Part shown: piece by piece, positions 51,143-58,310 of the stretch
How positions within the stretch are numbered: the stretch's first letter is position 1
Layout: each line of letters opens with the position of its first letter
Source of the DNA: Candidatus Methylomirabilota bacterium
GTDB lineage: Bacteria; Methylomirabilota; Methylomirabilia; Rokubacteriales; CSP1-6
Direction: 5' to 3'
Assembly: GCA_035709005.1 (NCBI GenBank)
Contig: DASTFB010000055.1
Span: forward strand, 1-64,000
Length of the DNA: 64,000 nt
Translations under genes and position numbers: made by a program
The notes under the pieces: generated by a model
Database searches by the model: none
What the model was told of the DNA's origin: nothing
What the model saw: only the letters and a program-made list of their open reading frames with translations

Positions 51143-51699
51143 CCGGCAGGGCGTCCGCGGCGAACGTTCCCCGGCCGTGCGGCCTCGCGCGCGAGCAGCG
51201 CGCGCTTGCGCGGCAGGCCCCAACGGTACCCGGCGAGACCCCCATCCGTGCGCACGATCCGGTGGCAGGGGATAGCCAGGGCGATGGCGTTGGCCGCGCA
51301 CGCCTGGCCCACCGCGCGCACCGAGGTCGGCGCCCCGATGCGCCTGGCCAGCTCGGTGTAGGTCGTCGTCGCGCCCGCCGGAATCTGGCGCAGCGCCTGC
51401 CACACCTTCCGCTGGAAGGCGGTGCCGCGCGCGTCGAGGGGCAGGTCGAGGCGGCGGCTCGGCGCCTCGACGAAGCGGGCCACCCTGCCGACCAGGCGCG
51501 CGAGGCCTCTATCGCCGTGGCCCAGCCGGGCCCTGGGAAAGCGATCCCCAAGCTCCTGCACCAGCGCGGCGGGGTCGTCGCCGAGCAGGATGGCGCAGAT
51601 CCCCCTGTCGGTGGTGGCGACCAGCACCGAACCCAGCGAGCACTTCGCCACGGCGTAGCGGATGGCCGCCCGGCGAGCCACGTCGGTCAACTGTGCCAT
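51133..51699 (-). CDS. Methylated-DNA--[protein]-cysteine S-methyltransferase (Ada-C/Ogt-like)
   Basis: 188 residues from ATG 51699 (GGGGGAC upstream). The active-site Cys145 is in AIPCHRIV; the DNA-binding helix region is TTYTELARRIGAPTSVRAVG, and GLAGYRWGLPRKRALLARE closes the domain. The N-terminus (YAVAKCSLGSVLVATTDRGI, then LLGDDP) resembles the part of Ada next to its C-terminal domain rather than a minimal Ogt. It repairs O6-alkylguanine in a single-turnover reaction. No Ada N-terminal Zn/AraC part is present. Confidence 0.94.
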   Translation of the reverse strand: MAQLTDVARRAAIRYAVAKCSLGSVLVATTDRGICAILLGDDPAALVQELGDRFPRARLGHGDRGLARLVGRVARFVEAPSRRLDLPLDARGTAFQRKVWQALRQIPAGATTTYTELARRIGAPTSVRAVGQACAANAIALAIPCHRIVRTDGGLAGYRWGLPRKRALLAREAARPGNVRRGRPAGGR

Positions 51700-51726
51700 C
51701 GTCGTCCCCCGTTTGCGGATCCCATC

Positions 51727-51732
51727 ATCATA
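51727..51732 (-). promoter_or_regulatory. Putative -10 element for the methyltransferase gene
   Basis: TATGAT on the minus strand, 27 bases before the ATG at 51699; a possible -35 TTGCGA (51753-51748) lies at a short 15-base spacing. Confidence 0.3.
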
Positions 51733-51864
51733 TGAGCAGGGGCGCCCTCGCAACCCCGCGCTTGCTGTCAAATCCGCTGCAGCCGCTTTCCCATCTGGGC
51801 GATTCGTGACCAGCCGGCCTCCTGGGGCGCCGCACCCGGCCCCCCTCTATTTCCTTCTTGCACG

Positions 51865-51873
51865 TGATATACT
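51865..51873 (+). promoter_or_regulatory. Extended -10 promoter for the peptide-type ABC operon
   Basis: TG-A-TATACT (TATACT at 51868-51873). The predicted leader of about 80 bases ends in GGGAGGGAAG before the ATG at 51959. No clear -35. Confidence 0.5.
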
Positions 51874-51958
51874 TCGCCCCGCAGTCGCGTCCGCGGGCTT
51901 GATCGTCGTCCCGTAGTCCCTGTTCCAGAAGAGAGGAAGACAAGGGAGGGAAGAGACT

Positions 51959-53572
51959 ATGCGCTCGCGTTATCCCCACTTCACCCTGATCGTCGTGCTC
52001 GCCGTCCTCGTCTGGATCCTCGCTGCGCCCCCTGTGGCCGACGCCCAAGCGCCGAAACGCGGCGGGACCCTGCGGGTCGCCTACGGTAACGCCATCGCCC
52101 ACCTCGACTTCCACACCGCTCCCGGCTACGAGATGATGTGGGTCGCGATGAACGTCGGTTGCGGGCTGCTGGACATCACGCCCGACGGCAAGTTCGTCGG
52201 CGACGCCGCCGAGTCATGGCAGGTATCGCCCGACAACCTGACCTACACCTTCAAGCTCCGGAAAGGCGTCCTGTTCCACGACGGTACCCAGGTCGACGCC
52301 AAGGCCGTCAAGTTCAGCATCGACCGCTTGATGGATCCCGCCACCAAGTCCGGCATGCGCAGCTTCTATGACTCGGTCCGCGCCGTCGAGGTCGTCGGCC
52401 CGGACACGGTTCAGATCCAGCTGAAGCGGCCCTACGCCTTCCTGCTGCACATGCTCGCCGCGTACCGGACCGGCTTCGTCATCTACTCGCCGACCGCCAC
52501 CCAGAAGTACAGCCTGGAAGACCGCAAGAAGGGCAAGCCCGAGGCCGTGGTGGGGTGCGGGCCGTTCCGGCTGGTCGAGTGGGTGAAGGGCGACCACCTG
52601 GTCATGGACCGGTTCGACAAGTACTACAAGAAGGGCCAGCCGTACCTCGACCGCGTGCACATCCGCATCATCAAGGACCCGGTGACCCAGATGGCCGCCT
52701 TCAAGGCCGGGGAGGTCGACTTCGTCGCGTCGTTCTCACCGGAGCACGTGGATGTCCTCAAGTCTCAGAATCCGAAGGCCCAGATCCTCACCGGCAAGGA
52801 GACCACGCCGATGGTGGTGGCGATGAAGGTCACCGTGCCGAAGGATGGCAAGCCGATGTCCAAGGAGCGGATCCCGCACCCCAAGCTGGGTGACCTCCGG
52901 GTGCGCAAGGCGATTGGCTGCTACGGGATGGACCGGAGCGAGATCGTGAAGATCGCCTTCAAGGGCCAGGCGACTCCGTGGGCGGGGATGATCCCGCCGG
53001 GCACCATGGACACCGTGGACGTCAACGCCAAGTGCCCGTACGATCAGGCCAAGGCCAAGGCTCTCCTGAAGGAGGCCGGCTACGGGCCCTCCAATCCGCT
53101 GACCGTCGATCTCATCGCCGACACGGAGAAGTCGGTGTTCGGCGTCATCGCCACCGTCGTCAAGGAGCAGCTGGCCCGGATCGGTGTGACCGCGAACATC
53201 AAGGCGCTCGACAAGGTGACCTGGATGAACACGACCCTCAACGACGGCCCCTGGGACATGTACGTGGAGGACCTGCTGTCCCTGCTGACGCCGGACAGCA
53301 ACGGCTATCTGTCCAACTCGTACTCGACGTGGAGCCACCCGCGACACAACGACAAGCGCGTGGATGACATCTACGTCAGGTACGCCCAGGAGATGGACCC
53401 GGCCAAGCGCAAGGTCATCGCCCGGGAGCTGCAGGATTTCATGGTCGACAACATGTACTGGAACAACGTCTCCGGCTCGCCCTTCTACATGATCTCCCAG
53501 CCGTGGGTGAAGAACTACACGTACAACGCGGAGTTCGAGGTGAACTGGGGCGAGGTCTGGGTGGACAAGTAA
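51959..53572 (+). CDS. ABC transporter substrate-binding protein, family 5 (peptide type)
   Basis: 537 residues. A Sec signal peptide (FTLIVVLAVLVWILAA) ends near VADAQA. Mature features are KRGGTLRVAYGNAIAHLDF, LRKGVLFHDGTQVDAKAVKF, GCGPFRLVEWVKGD and KAFKAGEVDF-like spacing, as in other family 5 members. GGGAGGG precedes the ATG. It heads a three-gene importer with DppB- and DppC-like permeases, and a strong hairpin follows its stop codon. The substrate could be a peptide, opine or other small organic molecule. Confidence 0.93.
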   Translation: MRSRYPHFTLIVVLAVLVWILAAPPVADAQAPKRGGTLRVAYGNAIAHLDFHTAPGYEMMWVAMNVGCGLLDITPDGKFVGDAAESWQVSPDNLTYTFKLRKGVLFHDGTQVDAKAVKFSIDRLMDPATKSGMRSFYDSVRAVEVVGPDTVQIQLKRPYAFLLHMLAAYRTGFVIYSPTATQKYSLEDRKKGKPEAVVGCGPFRLVEWVKGDHLVMDRFDKYYKKGQPYLDRVHIRIIKDPVTQMAAFKAGEVDFVASFSPEHVDVLKSQNPKAQILTGKETTPMVVAMKVTVPKDGKPMSKERIPHPKLGDLRVRKAIGCYGMDRSEIVKIAFKGQATPWAGMIPPGTMDTVDVNAKCPYDQAKAKALLKEAGYGPSNPLTVDLIADTEKSVFGVIATVVKEQLARIGVTANIKALDKVTWMNTTLNDGPWDMYVEDLLSLLTPDSNGYLSNSYSTWSHPRHNDKRVDDIYVRYAQEMDPAKRKVIARELQDFMVDNMYWNNVSGSPFYMISQPWVKNYTYNAEFEVNWGEVWVDK

Positions 53573-53588
53573 GAGCCACGTGAGTCCG

Positions 53589-53624
53589 CCGGGGCCGTCG
53601 CCGTCGTGACGGCGGCGGCCCCGG
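53589..53624 (+). terminator. Strong intercistronic hairpin after the binding-protein gene
   Basis: Arms 53589-53605 and 53608-53624 pair over about 16 positions with one G-U wobble. It lies between the binding-protein and permease genes without a T tract, so partial termination or mRNA 3'-end stabilisation is more likely than full termination. Confidence 0.55.
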
Positions 53625-53640
53625 GACGGAGCGACTATCG

Positions 53641-54618
53641 ATGCGAACCTACATCATCCGCCGCCTTCTCCAGATCATCCCGACGGTGTTGATGATCACC
53701 TTCGTGGTGTTCATGATGATGCGGTCGGTCCCGGGAGACCCGGTGGTGGCCCTGCTCGGTGATGCCTACACCGAGGAGGACGCCGCCAAGATGCGTGAGG
53801 TCTACGGGCTGGACCGCCCGATCGTCGTCCAGTACGCGATCTGGCTCGGCAAGCTCGTGCAGGGCGACTGGGGCAGCTCGATCATCAGCGGCCACTCGGT
53901 GCTGAGAGACGTGCTCCTGCGACTGCCGGTGACGCTCGAGCTGATCATCCTGGGGATGGCGATCGCGATGCTCATCGCGGTTCCCGCCGCGATCATCGGG
54001 GCCTTGCGCCAGAACCGGTGGCAGGATTACACCGCTACCTCGGCGGCCCTGGTCGGCATCTCGATCCCCGAATTTTTCCTGGGTGTTCTGCTGCTGCTGC
54101 TGTTCTCGGTCGCGTTCAAGGGGCTGCTGCCCAGCTCGGGCTGGGTCTATCTCCCGGGGACCTGCCCTACCATCGTCTGCACCGCGAGCGTCTGGGGGAA
54201 CCTCCAGCACGTGATCATGCCCGCCATCGCCCTCGGGGTGGGCCGGGCCGCCATCCTCACACGGCTCCTCCGCGCCAGCATGCTCGAGGTGATCCGCACC
54301 GAGTACGTGACGAGCGCCAGGGCCAAAGGCCTCAACGAGTGGAAGGTGGTCTTCAAGCACGGACTGAAGAACGCGCTGATCCCGACCGTCACCGTGATGG
54401 GGCTCCAGGTCAGCTTCCTCATCGGCGGGGCGATCGTGATCGAGACGCTGTTCGCTCTGCCGGGGCTCGGCACCTTCGGCATCAACGCCATCATCGCGCG
54501 CGACTACCAGCAGGTCCAGGGATTTGCCCTGCTGACCGCGTGCGCCTTCGTGGTCATGAACCTCGTCGTGGACTTGACGTACACGCTCCTAGACCCGCGC
54601 ATCCGCTACGGAGGGTGA
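53641..54618 (+). CDS. Dipeptide/oligopeptide-type ABC permease (DppB-like)
   Basis: 325 residues. N-terminal YIIRRLLQIIPTVLMITFVV, then MRSVPGDPVVALLGDAYTEE; EAA loop TEYVTSARAKGLNEWKVVFKH; C-terminal VVDLTYTLLDPRIRYGG. About six membrane segments. No recognisable Shine-Dalgarno precedes the ATG (GGAGCGACTATCG). The end of the gene (GGAGGGTGA) supplies the ribosome binding site for the next permease. Confidence 0.94.
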   Translation: MRTYIIRRLLQIIPTVLMITFVVFMMMRSVPGDPVVALLGDAYTEEDAAKMREVYGLDRPIVVQYAIWLGKLVQGDWGSSIISGHSVLRDVLLRLPVTLELIILGMAIAMLIAVPAAIIGALRQNRWQDYTATSAALVGISIPEFFLGVLLLLLFSVAFKGLLPSSGWVYLPGTCPTIVCTASVWGNLQHVIMPAIALGVGRAAILTRLLRASMLEVIRTEYVTSARAKGLNEWKVVFKHGLKNALIPTVTVMGLQVSFLIGGAIVIETLFALPGLGTFGINAIIARDYQQVQGFALLTACAFVVMNLVVDLTYTLLDPRIRYGG

Positions 54619-54620
54619 CG

Positions 54621-55595
54621 GTGGCCAACGGTACCGACAAGCTCGACCTGAAGCCCAAGTCTCTCGGCGCAGCCGCGCTGCGCGAGGCCGACTTTCCTGC
54701 CGCCACGGGGGTCCTCCGGAGCGACGTTCGCACCGCGCGCTCGGAGTCGCCGACGATGCAAGGGCTGCGCCGACTCCGGCGTAGCGTGACGGCGCTCATC
54801 GGCCTGGGCATCGTGGCGACCCTGCTTGTGGTGGCCGCCTTCGCCGACGTGCTGGCACCCCGGAGCCCGATCGTCAGCGACCAGACCCAGACCTTCCAGC
54901 AGCCGAGCCGGGCGTACCCGCTCGGAACGGACCAGCTCGGGCGCGACATGCTGAGCCGCATCATCCACGGCAGCCGGGTCTCCCTCGTCGTCGGCCTGGC
55001 GTCGGTGCTCCTGGCGCTCCTGGTCGGAGTGCCGGTCGGTATGATCGCCGGGTATTACGGGGGCCGGGTCGACATGCTGGCGATGCGGGCGATGGACCTG
55101 ATCCTCGCGTTTCCCATCTACCTGCTGGCCATCATCATCATGGTCATCTTCACGCCGACCGCAGGGTTGCTCGGCACCATCAAGGTCGTGGGGGCTATCG
55201 CCATCGTGCGCATTCCGATCTATGCGCGGCTGGTCCGGGGCAGCGTGCTCTCGATCAAGGAAAAGGAGTACATCGAGGCCAGCCGCGCCCTCGGTGTACG
55301 CGATCCCTGGATCCTGTTCCGTCACGTTCTGCCCAACTCTCTGGCGCCGATCATCGTGACCACCACCCTGGGCATCGCCACCGCGATCATCGTGGAGGCG
55401 ACCCTGTCGTTCCTGGGGCTCGGCACCCAGCCGCCGACACCAAGCTGGGGGTGGGATCTCAAGGCCAACGTCGTCTTCATCCATGACAACCCGTGGCTGG
55501 CGGTCTTCCCGGGCATCGCGATCTTCGTCACCGTGCTGGGCTTCAACCTCTTCGGCGACGGCCTGCGCGACGCCCTCGACCCGCGGCTGAAGTAG
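54621..55595 (+). CDS. Dipeptide/oligopeptide-type ABC permease (DppC-like)
   Basis: 324 residues from GTG 54621, chosen because GGAGG lies 6 bases upstream; GTG 54615 overlapping the upstream stop (GTGA) is the alternative and adds two residues. A long hydrophilic N-terminus (about 55 residues) precedes the first membrane segment. Family motifs: YPLGTDQLGRDMLSRIIHGS, EAA loop KEYIEASRALGVRDPWILFRH, and ATLSFLGLGTQPPTPSWGWD. No ATPase genes follow; the next gene is convergent. Confidence 0.93.
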   Translation: MANGTDKLDLKPKSLGAAALREADFPAATGVLRSDVRTARSESPTMQGLRRLRRSVTALIGLGIVATLLVVAAFADVLAPRSPIVSDQTQTFQQPSRAYPLGTDQLGRDMLSRIIHGSRVSLVVGLASVLLALLVGVPVGMIAGYYGGRVDMLAMRAMDLILAFPIYLLAIIIMVIFTPTAGLLGTIKVVGAIAIVRIPIYARLVRGSVLSIKEKEYIEASRALGVRDPWILFRHVLPNSLAPIIVTTTLGIATAIIVEATLSFLGLGTQPPTPSWGWDLKANVVFIHDNPWLAVFPGIAIFVTVLGFNLFGDGLRDALDPRLK

Positions 55596-55614
55596 CGGCT
55601 CGGCGCCCGCGGGT
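55579..55614. terminator. Inverted repeat between convergent genes
   Basis: ACCCGCGG (55579-55586) and CCGCGGGT (55607-55614) with a 20-base loop containing the DppC stop codon; the convergent LLM gene ends at 55617. Confidence 0.4.
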
Positions 55615-55616
55615 CA

Positions 55617-56747
55617 CTAGAGGTTGGTCACCGCCGGGATGACCTTGGCGCCCATCAGCTCGATCGAGCGCGCGGTCGTCGGGTGGTCCATCCGGGACTC
55701 CTGAGCCTCCAGGAGCAAGTGGCCGATCCCCAGCTCGCGCTGGACCAGGGCGAAGCGGTCGCTCACCTCGTCCGGCGTGCCGGCGATGATGAAGTGCCCG
55801 TCCAGGAGCTCCTCGTAGCTCATCGTGGCCAGCGAGCGCGGGCGGGAGCGCAGCGCGAACTGAGCGCCGGCGCGCGAGCGCATCCCCACCGGCGCGAAGT
55901 ACTCGGCGGGCATGCGCAGCGTCGGGCCCATGCGCCAGACGAAGTGCCGGCCGGCCTCCAGAGCCTTCGCCCGGGTGTCCGCGGTGACCGCGCAGATCAG
56001 GAAGCCGAGCTTGTCCGGTGTCACCGTGCGGCCGGCCTCGGCCGCGCCCCGACGGTAGAACTCGAAGAGCTCCCGGGCGATCTCGAACGGCACCAGGAAC
56101 GGCACATAGGTATAGCCCAGGCGGCCGGCCCACACCGCGGTCTCCGGGCTGGCCGTGCCGGGGATCCAGATCGGCGGGTGCGGCTTCTGCAGGGGCAGGC
56201 ACCAGGGGTTGACGTGACGGAAGTGGTAGTGGCGCCCTTCCCACCGGAAGGGGCCGGGCTCCGTCCAGCACTTGAGGATCAGGTCGTGACACTCCTCGAA
56301 GCGCTCGCGGTTGTGCACGGGATTGGAGTTGGCCCACCAGGTCTCCACGCCGACGCCGCGCACGAAGCCCGAGAGCACGCGCCCGCCCGAGATGAGGTCG
56401 GCCATGGCGATCTGCTCGGCCATCCGCACCGGGTTGTCCTCGATGGGCAGGATGTTGCCGAGCAGGAGGAGCCTGGCGCGCGTGGTGGTGCGGGCCAGGA
56501 TGGCCGCCGTCATGTTGGCGCCCACGTTGACGCAGGACGGCGTGGAGTGGTGCTCGTTGATCATGAGCCCGTCGAAGCCCACCCGGTCGGCCAGCTCGTA
56601 CTCGTCGAGGTAGCGCCGGTAGTTCGCCGCCGCCTTCTCGCGGTCGAAGAAGCGGTTGGGGAAATCGAGGCGGAGCGAGGGATACTTCTCGCCCTCCTCG
56701 TCGGGAAACTCGTGGTGCGGCATCTCGCTGAAGTAGTAGAGCTTCAT
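55617..56747 (-). CDS. LLM-class flavin-dependent oxidoreductase (bacterial luciferase-like)
   Basis: 376 residues from ATG 56747, overlapping the hydrolase stop as ATGA. Typical features are the N-terminal MKLYYFSEMPHHEFPDEEG, VGFDGLMINEHHSTPSCVN, LLGNILPIEDNPVRMAEQIA and DLISGGRVLSGFVRGVG, then PHPPIWIPGTASPETAVWAG. These enzymes use FMNH2 or F420 for monooxygenation or hydride transfer. The alpha/beta hydrolase encoded upstream in the same operon could act on the product, as in Baeyer-Villiger-type routes; that is inference. The cofactor cannot be decided from sequence alone. Confidence 0.92.
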   Translation of the reverse strand: MKLYYFSEMPHHEFPDEEGEKYPSLRLDFPNRFFDREKAAANYRRYLDEYELADRVGFDGLMINEHHSTPSCVNVGANMTAAILARTTTRARLLLLGNILPIEDNPVRMAEQIAMADLISGGRVLSGFVRGVGVETWWANSNPVHNRERFEECHDLILKCWTEPGPFRWEGRHYHFRHVNPWCLPLQKPHPPIWIPGTASPETAVWAGRLGYTYVPFLVPFEIARELFEFYRRGAAEAGRTVTPDKLGFLICAVTADTRAKALEAGRHFVWRMGPTLRMPAEYFAPVGMRSRAGAQFALRSRPRSLATMSYEELLDGHFIIAGTPDEVSDRFALVQRELGIGHLLLEAQESRMDHPTTARSIELMGAKVIPAVTNL

Positions 56748-57550
56748 GGCTGGGCTCTCGCCGGTGCGGGCGCGGAGAGGAAGTCGAGCACCAGGCACGC
56801 GAAGGTGTCGGGCTGCTCGATGGGCGGCAGGTGCCCGCATTTGTCGAGCACCGTCAGCCGGGCGTCGGGCAGCAGCGTGCGATACTGCTCGCCGCAGGCG
56901 ACCGGCACGATGCGATCCTCTCGCCCCCAGACGATCAGGGTCGGGTTGGTCACCCGCGGCAGGAACCAGGGCAAGCGCGGGTTGTGCATGTAGGGCTTCC
57001 AGCTGAGCCGTGCGGCCATCTCCCGGTTGCGGGTGGCGATCTCCTGCTCGGCCGGCGTGGGCGGCTTGCCGAACAACTCCTCCCATTCGGGCACTGTCGC
57101 CGGGGCGTACACGTTGAGCTCGCGGAGCCTGGCCAGCGGATGGTAGAAGATGTCGAGGATCTCCCCCTCGTCGGGCTTGAGCCCGACGGGTGCGGCCAGG
57201 ATGAGCCGGCCGATGGAGCCCGGGCTCATGGTGGCCAGCTCAGCAGCCGTCCACCCCCCCAGCGACTGGCCCAGGACGTGTGGCTTGCCGAGCCCGGCGG
57301 CGTCGATGAACCAGAGGTAGAAGCGGGCCAGGTCGTCGACCCCTTCCATCCACTCGGCGTCCCCCGAGCGTCCGAACCCGGGATGGGTCGGCGCCCACAC
57401 GGTGAACCGCTCGGCCACCCGCGCCACCCAGCGCGTCCACCCCCGGTTGCCGCCGGCGCCGTGGAGCACGAGCAGGGGGTCGCCGTGCCCGCCCACCCAC
57501 GTGTGCACGTCGATCCCGCCGACCGTGATCATCTCTTCGCGTGGTTTCAT
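56744..57550 (-). CDS. Alpha/beta hydrolase (MhpC-like)
   Basis: 268 residues from ATG 57550. Oxyanion region VLHGAGGNRGWTRWV, nucleophile Ser in VLGQSLGGWTAAEL, acid Asp in VWGREDRIVPVA and His in DKCGHLPPIEQPD are all present. Members hydrolyse esters, lactones or C-C bonds of ring-cleavage products. The start is 7 bases after CATAAT and has no Shine-Dalgarno, suggesting a leaderless message; an in-frame ATG at 57532 (MITVGGIDVHTW) is the alternative. Translation of the LLM gene is coupled to it. Confidence 0.9.
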   Translation of the reverse strand: MKPREEMITVGGIDVHTWVGGHGDPLLVLHGAGGNRGWTRWVARVAERFTVWAPTHPGFGRSGDAEWMEGVDDLARFYLWFIDAAGLGKPHVLGQSLGGWTAAELATMSPGSIGRLILAAPVGLKPDEGEILDIFYHPLARLRELNVYAPATVPEWEELFGKPPTPAEQEIATRNREMAARLSWKPYMHNPRLPWFLPRVTNPTLIVWGREDRIVPVACGEQYRTLLPDARLTVLDKCGHLPPIEQPDTFACLVLDFLSAPAPARAQP

Positions 57551-57556
57551 GGCCGG

Positions 57557-57563
57557 TATTATG
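57557..57563. promoter_or_regulatory. Bidirectional -10-like element
   Basis: Minus strand CATAAT (57563-57558), 7 bases from the hydrolase ATG; plus strand TATTAT (57557-57562) facing the gene remnant at 57582. No good -35 on either side. Confidence 0.35.
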
Positions 57564-57581
57564 CTCCAGGCGGGTGCGCAC

Positions 57582-57728
57582 GTGACCCTGGTCGTCATCC
57601 TCACGGTGAGGAGAGAGGCCCTCGAGCAGTTTCGGGCGTTCGAAGCGCAGGCCGCCGCGGTCATGACCACCCACGGCGGCCGCATCGAGCGAACCGTAGT
57701 GGACCGGTTGGGAACACGCTGCTCGTAG
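57582..57728 (+). pseudogene. Truncated small protein, DUF1330/YCII-like N-terminal half
   Basis: From a GTG at 57582 (AGGCGGG upstream) it reads VTLVVILTVRREALEQFRAF, then EAQAAAVMTTHGGRIERTVV, before ending abruptly at a TAG after 48 residues. The pattern of a beta strand, a helix with Phe-x-x-Phe-Glu and H-G-G-R resembles the first half of DUF1330-type dimeric a+b barrel proteins, normally about 95 residues. The expected second half is not found downstream, where the regulatory sites of the sigma-54 cluster begin. Likely a remnant; a genuine small protein cannot be excluded. Confidence 0.5.
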
Positions 57729-57740
57729 CGCTTCGGTCAT

Positions 57741-57774
57741 GAGATCTCGCGAAGCGCGTCACGGGATTTCGCGC
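57741..57774. promoter_or_regulatory. Two upstream activator-like sites (UAS A and B)
   Basis: GAGATCTCGCGA (57741-57752) and GGGATTTCGCGC (57763-57774), starting 22 bases (two helical turns) apart and sharing 9 of 12 positions. They lie about 60-85 bases upstream of the predicted start of the sigma-54 promoter at 57805. The first is identical to the 12-mer at 60122-60133. Confidence 0.6.
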
Positions 57775-57804
57775 ATCGTGGCGTGCCGGCATGGCGCACC
57801 AATC

Positions 57805-57820
57805 TGGCACGTCGTATGCC
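57805..57820 (+). promoter_or_regulatory. Sigma-54 (-24/-12) promoter
   Basis: TGGCACGTCGTATGCC: GG at 57806-57807 and GC at 57818-57819 with exactly 10 bases between, and the full TGGCAC of the -24 box. Only the first T of the TTGC box differs (ATGC). It directs transcription to the small membrane ORF at 57894 and the activator gene beyond. Confidence 0.75.
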
Positions 57821-57893
57821 CTCCCTCACGGCTCGAACGGCGCCGGTGACTCCCCCGGTCAGGGCGGGCCCGGCGCTCGGGGAGGCGTGCGTG

Positions 57894-58310
57894 ATGGCGT
57901 TCGTGCTCATGCACCTGGATTGGCTGACGACCTCGCTGGGACTGACCAGCATGGCGCTGTTGGCTCGTCGCTCACGCTGGGGCTGGGTCGCAGGCATCGC
58001 CAACGACGCGGTCTGGCTCGTCCTCGCATTCGACCGCGGGATGTACGGGACACTGGCCGGCGCCATCGTGATGATCGCCGTGAAGATGTACGGACTCCGG
58101 CGCTGGCTCCCTCGATCTTGTGATGCGCCCGCGCCGGCGTTAAGCTGTGCCCGCCAAAGGGATCTTCGCGCGCGATGGGGCAGCCGCTCGACCAAGCGTC
58201 GGTCATCCGTACCATCCTGGAAGGGACGGCGAGCGCCGTCGGTCAGGAGTTCTTCGAGGCCCTGGTCAAGAACGTCGCGCGCGCCCTGGGCGTCGCCGGC
58301 GCCTGGGTGA
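57894..58310 (+). CDS. Small membrane protein ORF, 3' end uncertain
   Basis: From ATG 57894 (GGGGAGG upstream; GTG 57891 possible) about 72 residues form a plausible three-segment membrane protein: MHLDWLTTSLGLTSMALLAR, then WGWVAGIANDAVWLVLAF and GTLAGAIVMIAVKMYGLRRW. Segments with Trp-Asn-Asp resemble PnuC-like small proteins, without a firm match. The frame then stays open to 58310, reading 136 bases into the activator gene in another frame, where composition looks like out-of-frame translation. A shift of one frame near 58115 would end it at the TGA at 58121-58123. So the true end is probably near 58120, by frameshift or assembly error, or the overlap is real. Confidence 0.5.
   Translation: MAFVLMHLDWLTTSLGLTSMALLARRSRWGWVAGIANDAVWLVLAFDRGMYGTLAGAIVMIAVKMYGLRRWLPRSCDAPAPALSCARQRDLRARWGSRSTKRRSSVPSWKGRRAPSVRSSSRPWSRTSRAPWASPAPG
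58118..58146 (+). promoter_or_regulatory. Sigma-70-like promoter for the sigma-54 activator
   Basis: TTGTGA (58118-58123), 17-base spacer, TAAGCT (58141-58146), about 28 bases before ATG 58175. It would give basal expression of the activator independent of the sigma-54 promoter. Confidence 0.45.
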
